From positions 1 through 8,970 of the forward strand of contig JAUWDQ010000105.1 in assembly GCA_030608745.1 (NCBI GenBank): 8,970 nt of DNA, read 5' to 3'. Position 1 is the first letter of the stretch, and each line of letters begins with the position of its first letter. Both the position numbers and the translations under genes were made by a program. Source of the stretch: Pseudomonadota bacterium (GTDB taxonomy: Bacteria > Desulfobacterota > BSN033 > WVXP01 > G020346125). This document shows, in pieces, positions 6,801 through 8,970 of the stretch. Below the pieces are notes generated by a model. It made no database searches and was not told the DNA's origin. It saw only the letters and a program-made list of their open reading frames with translations.

Positions 6801-7470
6801 GAAGCTGAAACTCGCTTTCCAACCGGTTTCCAGGAGTCAGGATTTGGATCCTACCCTTGCCTGTTTGTGGGACAAAGAGGGGTTTATCAGTGGCAATTTT
6901 GACCTTCAAGGGGAATTCAATGCACAGGGGAAAAAGGAAGACTTGACCCAATCACTCGGAGGGAATTTCGACTTCCTTGCCCGGGATGGCCGCATTTTCC
7001 GCCTCAAGCTTTTGTCCAGAATCATCGGCTACATCAATCTGACGGAAGTCTTCAGGGCAAAGTTCCCCGATCTGGGGAAAGAAGGTCTTGCCTATGACTC
7101 CATAACAATTAAGGGAGATCTGCAAGGGGGCAAGTTCATCCTCAAAGAAGCGATCTTAGATAGTTCCACGGTGGAAATAGTCGGGCAAGGGGAAATAGAT
7201 TTGACCACCGAGAAGATGGATCTCAAACTTCTGGTGGCCCCTTTGAAGACCGTGGATTCCGTCGTAAAGAAGAGTCCGGGCGTCAGGGGTATCCTCGGCG
7301 GGACCCTCGTATCAATACCCGTCAGAGTCACAGGGGATGTGACGAATCCAAAAGTAGGCACCCTTTCCCCTTCTGGGGTAGGATCTGACCTCATGAGATA
7401 TTTGAACAAGACAGTCCGTATCCCCTTTAAAGTGGTAGAACCTCTACGACGTGGCAGGGAAAAGCAGTAG
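3805..7470 (+). CDS. AsmA-family envelope protein with AsmA-like C-terminal domain
   Basis: From the ATG at 3805 the protein has 1,221 aa. A GTG at 3727 would add 26 residues, but these look unrelated to the family, while GGAGG (3788-3792) lies 12 nt before the ATG and the ATG form gives a short basic tail ahead of the membrane anchor. Residues ~7-33 form one N-terminal transmembrane segment. The following stretch (LPTLVNLEPIKG, RLDLSFFPRPHVTLHEGSLSIPG, LYPQILPLLKGNVRITRLHVEAPDF) is the AsmA N-terminal signature. A long middle of repeating beta-strand patterns follows. Residues ~1050-1205 match the AsmA-like C-terminal domain (LLSRIIGYINLTEVF, GLAYDSITIKGDLQGGKF, GQGEIDLTTEKMDLKLLV). AsmA/TamB/YhdP relatives are anchored in the inner membrane and are thought to form long beta-groove bridges that move phospholipid toward the outer membrane; this role is inferred. 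The frame is intact. It may be co-transcribed with the upstream protease. Confidence 0.9.
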   Translation: MTGRKKTVLWIMIVMGTFLVLLLIFILLLPTLVNLEPIKGEIAAIISQRVGVEPEFQRLDLSFFPRPHVTLHEGSLSIPGKVTGTLGSLTLYPQILPLLKGNVRITRLHVEAPDFTMRLVERGGEKKGRQRAFSFSTIGETVAPALALMSSNAPGLIVMVEKGRLNLSRGDESAFWFGDIQARISLPPDRLKIDLACNSNLWESISVEGWLDSNDFRGDGRIHLRDFQPQALTDYVFPLAAQRVGDSHLNLDLSFKVKGLKTLEAEVEGSLPLLTLRQGLEKLVIRGKSLKGAFQMDEDKVTVSMGQLDLDYPQLSMSGELLLDQTSPRVSLKLEGREVDVRSTREAALALAGEEPTVQEIFNYVRGGKVPLITLSAQGSSVADLGELENILIKGNMVEGKIFIPGEDTGLEGLDLYLEDAKGDAVISGGILEGKNLEARWGREKGRDGTLKLGLEGEDAPLHLEIVIEMDNLSRLPPLLNTLIKDEAFAEEIARAYEIKGRALGRLVVGESRKSARARVDVSEFNLSARYERLPYHLAIESGQLFYDVDRIHVKDLSGRLGKSSFSDLTAQVGLKGARSVEVLSAKSTVLLDEIYTWLSSLEGFKSALKDLKSVQGTIALSTVNLKFPLVKPQKMRFRVRGTVKDLAMDSTLLPGPVAVTGGDFEATPEAISIRDAPVRTSDSTLRIGAVLNRPLEGLQKVDVRLGGNMGPEATEWVSDLIGLPPRLRIRSPLSFSGAHVGWDRNGRISFSGSLVPKGGPKITIDMLHSPTELTIRNVSIRDEVSHATFGLRLKEREFHLNFKGDLEKTTLDRLLVKNQILTGAIKGDFEAHILLDNPMRSTAHGKLRGVGLGYPVKLKVPVVIEDVSLEARKNKLNVESAILTWGENHLNLDGNVGCSEGDFLIDMSLSADGFEWENAKEIWEEEDKKSDLKQEDDIRTPPLKGILRVRSQYFEHGKFTWRPFHADITFRQDGIKVAVTEANLCGIATRGTLDVFPQKLKLAFQPVSRSQDLDPTLACLWDKEGFISGNFDLQGEFNAQGKKEDLTQSLGGNFDFLARDGRIFRLKLLSRIIGYINLTEVFRAKFPDLGKEGLAYDSITIKGDLQGGKFILKEAILDSSTVEIVGQGEIDLTTEKMDLKLLVAPLKTVDSVVKKSPGVRGILGGTLVSIPVRVTGDVTNPKVGTLSPSGVGSDLMRYLNKTVRIPFKVVEPLRRGREKQ

Positions 7471-7478
7471 GGGGCCAC

Positions 7479-7503
7479 AAGGAGGGTCACCATGAGGATA
7501 TAG
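7479..7503 (+). other. Orphan strong ribosome binding site with a three-codon ORF
   Basis: AAGGAGG (7479-7485) stands 6 nt before an ATG (7492), an ideal initiation site. However, the frame reads only Met-Arg-Ile before TAG (7501-7503). Skipping one base at this stop opens a 29-codon frame (beginning MRIRFKDFVKIRLLF) that ends with TAA at 7580-7582, 17 nt before the DUF308 start. This may be the relic of a gene start left by a deletion plus frameshift, or a minimal upstream ORF affecting translation of the DUF308 gene. It begins 8 nt after the AsmA stop. Confidence 0.4.
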
Positions 7504-7599
7504 GTTCAAGGACTTCGTGAAAATTAGGCTTCTGTTTATTCCCAGCTTGCGCTGTTGTGTATTCACAGTACCGACTTCATAAGTGAAAGGAGACGCTCA

Positions 7600-8202
7600 A
7601 TGTCGCAATTATTCCCGAGATATTGGTGGGCTTTTGCTTTACGTGGTTTTCTTGCGGTGCTTTTTGGGCTTTTCAGTCTCTTTTGCTGGTGGATCATAGC
7701 CATATTTGGCCTCTTTGTATTCTTCTTTAGCCCCTTTGTCTTTTTTGAGGGATTGCTCTCGATCATTGCCGCCTTTTATAACCGTGGCGCGGAATACTGG
7801 TATGTGGCTCTTCTCGAAGGAGTTGTGGGAGTGCTGGTGGGAATTCTCACATTTGTCTGGCTTGGCATACCAGAAGTGGCGTTGTTTGTTTTCATCGCCG
7901 CCTGGGCGCTTGTTACCGGCATATTTAAACTCATCGCGTCCATTCAGCTCCGCAAGGAGATTGAGGGGGAGTTGCTGCTTGGTCTGAACGGCTTCGCGTC
8001 CATCCTTTTTGGCCTCATTCTCCTGGTTCGTATCAATGCAGGAGCACCGAACCTAGTTTGGCTGATTGGTGTATATGCAATTATCTTTGGAATCCTGACG
8101 ATGCTTCTGGGTTTTAAGATCCGTAAAACACCGGCCCCTCAAGGGAGGATGGGGAGCCTGGGAACTGGGGCTCCGGTACTCCTACATAGACTTGAACGAT
8201 GA
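7600..8202 (+). CDS. HdeD/DUF308-family integral membrane protein with an altered C-terminus
   Basis: The ATG at 7600 has AAAGGAG (7586-7592) 7 nt upstream and gives 200 aa; an upstream TTG in frame (7555) is less likely. The protein is very hydrophobic, with about six membrane segments in a repeated pattern: ALRGFLAVLFGLFSL, FVFFEGLLSIIAAF, LLEGVVGVLVGILTF, AAWALVTGIFKLIAS, LNGFASILFGLILLV and IGVYAIIFGILTMLL. The RG..a.lfG, EG..g.l.Gil and W...tGi...i motifs are typical of HdeD/DUF308 (PF03729) proteins. HdeD of E. coli is linked to acid resistance; the biochemical role of the family is unknown. Homology appears to end near GFKIRK (residues 171-176). The last ~24 residues, from TPAP to the TGA, look unrelated and are read out of frame from DNA that encodes a porin C-terminus in another frame. 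The native stop has therefore probably been lost, though the membrane core seems complete. Confidence 0.82.
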   Translation: MSQLFPRYWWAFALRGFLAVLFGLFSLFCWWIIAIFGLFVFFFSPFVFFEGLLSIIAAFYNRGAEYWYVALLEGVVGVLVGILTFVWLGIPEVALFVFIAAWALVTGIFKLIASIQLRKEIEGELLLGLNGFASILFGLILLVRINAGAPNLVWLIGVYAIIFGILTMLLGFKIRKTPAPQGRMGSLGTGAPVLLHRLER

Positions 8203-8377
8203 GGGTATCAAGGGGGGGAAGGAGAGCAATCTTACCGCGGGCCTGAACTGGTATCTCAATCCAAACTTCAGGTTCATGTTCAATTATATCCGTGTTCGAG
8301 TTAAAGATCGCGAGATACCGCCAGTGGATTCCGGGCGAGCAGATATCTTCCAGGCTCGTTTTCAGATTGCTTACTAG
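8135..8377 (+). pseudogene. 3' fragment of a phosphate-selective porin O/P-type outer-membrane barrel
   Basis: Frame +2 encodes a typical Porin_O_P (OprO/OprP-type) C-terminus. GAWELGLRYSYIDLND is followed by a GGKESNLTAGLNWYLNP stretch, then FMFNYIRV, and finally ADIFQARFQIAY with its terminal aromatic residue before TAG (8375-8377). This aromatic end is the outer-membrane barrel assembly signal. Only about the last 78-80 residues are present, while family members usually have several hundred. Similarity can be followed upstream to about 8144 (GGWGAWEL) and stops there. Before that point the DNA codes, in another frame, for the DUF308 protein. The first start-like codon inside is a TTG at 8192 with no ribosome binding site, so the fragment is probably not made. 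It is best read as the remnant of a porin gene whose 5' part was deleted; an assembly join is the alternative. Confidence 0.83.
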
Positions 8378-8388
8378 ATGAGGGGCCG

Positions 8389-8406
8389 TAGTTACATTGT
8401 TAACTA
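8389..8406. repeat. Inverted repeat between the porin fragment and the next lipoprotein gene
   Basis: TAGTTA (8389-8394) and TAACTA (8401-8406) form a perfect 6-bp inverted repeat around the spacer CATTGT. It lies 12 nt after the porin fragment stop and 27 nt before the next start codon. No T-run follows, so it is not an obvious intrinsic terminator. It could be an operator-like site, a weak hairpin, or chance in AT-rich spacer DNA. Confidence 0.3.
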
Positions 8407-8432
8407 ATCAATCATAGTCAATGGAGGAAGAG

Positions 8433-8970
8433 ATGAAAAGGGTATTGGTAATGATGGCAGTCCTTCTTTTTGCTTTGTTCTTCCTGATCGGGCTCATCGG
8501 TTGTGCCCACAAGGTGGGGGTGAACCCCGTCGATTTCGAAAAACGATATGAGGAGATGAGCCGCAGTGCACTTAACTCGGCTTCGCCCAGTGAGCGCACG
8601 ATGCTCTTTCTTCGTCAGCGAGATCTCATCGATGCCTGGGAACACGACCCGATCCCGATGCTGACTGAACTGGATCGGAAGTTGCACGAAAGCCCCGACC
8701 GCGAAACGCTCTTCGCCCTCATGGAACTGTGCTACCTTGAGGCAGGTCGCGCACCCAAACTATCCGATTTAGCGGTAAAGTTGTACCGGTCTTGCACGTT
8801 ATATGCTTACAACTACCTCTTCGATGGAAAGCTCGGTCCGCCGCCGAGTTCCTACCATCCGCACTCGCGGTTGGCATGTGAATTCTACAACCGCTCGTTG
8901 GCGGCGCAGATAATCTATCATCGGGATCGGAATGTCGGATATAAGAATCTGCGCCTGCCGTTGCTGAGGG
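8433..8970 (+). CDS. Putative lipoprotein, possibly the N-terminal part of an alpha/beta-hydrolase-type protein (3' partial)
   Basis: The ATG at 8433 follows GGAGG (8423-8427), and the frame stays open for 179 codons to the window edge. An in-frame ATG at 8421 lacks a ribosome binding site. Residues 1-23 are a hydrophobic signal segment ending in the lipobox LIGC, so Cys24 is probably lipidated, followed by AHKVG. The rest is predicted mostly helical, with stretches such as ERTMLFLRQRDLIDAWEHDP, ETLFALMELCYLEAGRA, LYAYNYLFDG and LACEFYNRSLAAQII. This pattern recalls the helical N-terminal region that precedes an alpha/beta-hydrolase domain in some large bacterial lipoproteins. That assignment is from memory of the pattern, and the diagnostic catalytic part lies outside the window. 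The lipoprotein call is much firmer than the hydrolase suggestion. Confidence 0.75.
   Translation, partial: MKRVLVMMAVLLFALFFLIGLIGCAHKVGVNPVDFEKRYEEMSRSALNSASPSERTMLFLRQRDLIDAWEHDPIPMLTELDRKLHESPDRETLFALMELCYLEAGRAPKLSDLAVKLYRSCTLYAYNYLFDGKLGPPPSSYHPHSRLACEFYNRSLAAQIIYHRDRNVGYKNLRLPLLR

Noticed and set aside
7092..7493. A 133-codon - strand frame over the 3' end of the AsmA gene
   Set aside because: It overlaps the most conserved part of the AsmA C-terminal domain on the opposite strand, and its product resembles no known protein.
1..8970. CRISPR array, toxin-antitoxin pair, phage or defence system
   Set aside because: No regularly spaced direct repeats and no characteristic nuclease, toxin or integrase motifs were seen on either strand.

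Overview
The window looks like ordinary chromosomal DNA from a Gram-negative bacterium. It carries an OmpA-type peptidoglycan-binding domain, three putative lipoproteins with signal-peptidase-II-like sites, an AsmA-family protein and the end of an outer-membrane porin. The mix of a SYLF protein, a SHOCT lipoprotein, an M48 lipoprotein protease, a long AsmA protein and a Porin_O_P barrel fits a Desulfobacterota (deltaproteobacterial) lineage, but this is inference from gene content and not a phylogenetic result. All supported genes lie on the + strand.

Layout. (1) 1-240 is the 3' end of an OmpA C-terminal domain gene, followed by a terminator-like inverted repeat. (2) 617-1785 is a two-gene unit: a secreted SYLF + SH3b protein, then a 73-aa SHOCT lipoprotein, closed by a terminator-like hairpin with a T-run. 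(3) 1830-2246 has no convincing gene but is rich in inverted repeats and forms the upstream region of the next gene. (4) 2247-7470 carries an M48 metalloprotease lipoprotein with a LysM-like tail and a 1,221-aa AsmA-family protein, separated by 88 nt that hold a 29-codon micro-ORF overlapping both neighbours by one base. (5) 7471-8377 appears rearranged. It holds an orphan strong ribosome binding site with a three-codon ORF, an HdeD/DUF308 membrane protein, and, fused out of frame to its 3' end, the last ~78 codons of a Porin_O_P outer-membrane barrel. (6) 8433 onward is the start of a lipoprotein cut off by the window edge.

The genes share a theme of envelope maintenance: peptidoglycan anchoring (OmpA, possibly SH3b and LysM-like domains), lipid contact (SYLF, AsmA), proteolytic quality control (M48), and small membrane proteins of the kind often linked with stress (HdeD/DUF308, SHOCT). 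I see no transposase, integrase, CRISPR array, tRNA or rRNA, and no clear defence system. The most notable points are the DUF308/porin junction, the SYLF-SH3 architecture that parallels eukaryotic SH3YL1/Ysc84, the structured leader upstream of the protease gene, and the micro-ORF bridging protease and AsmA.
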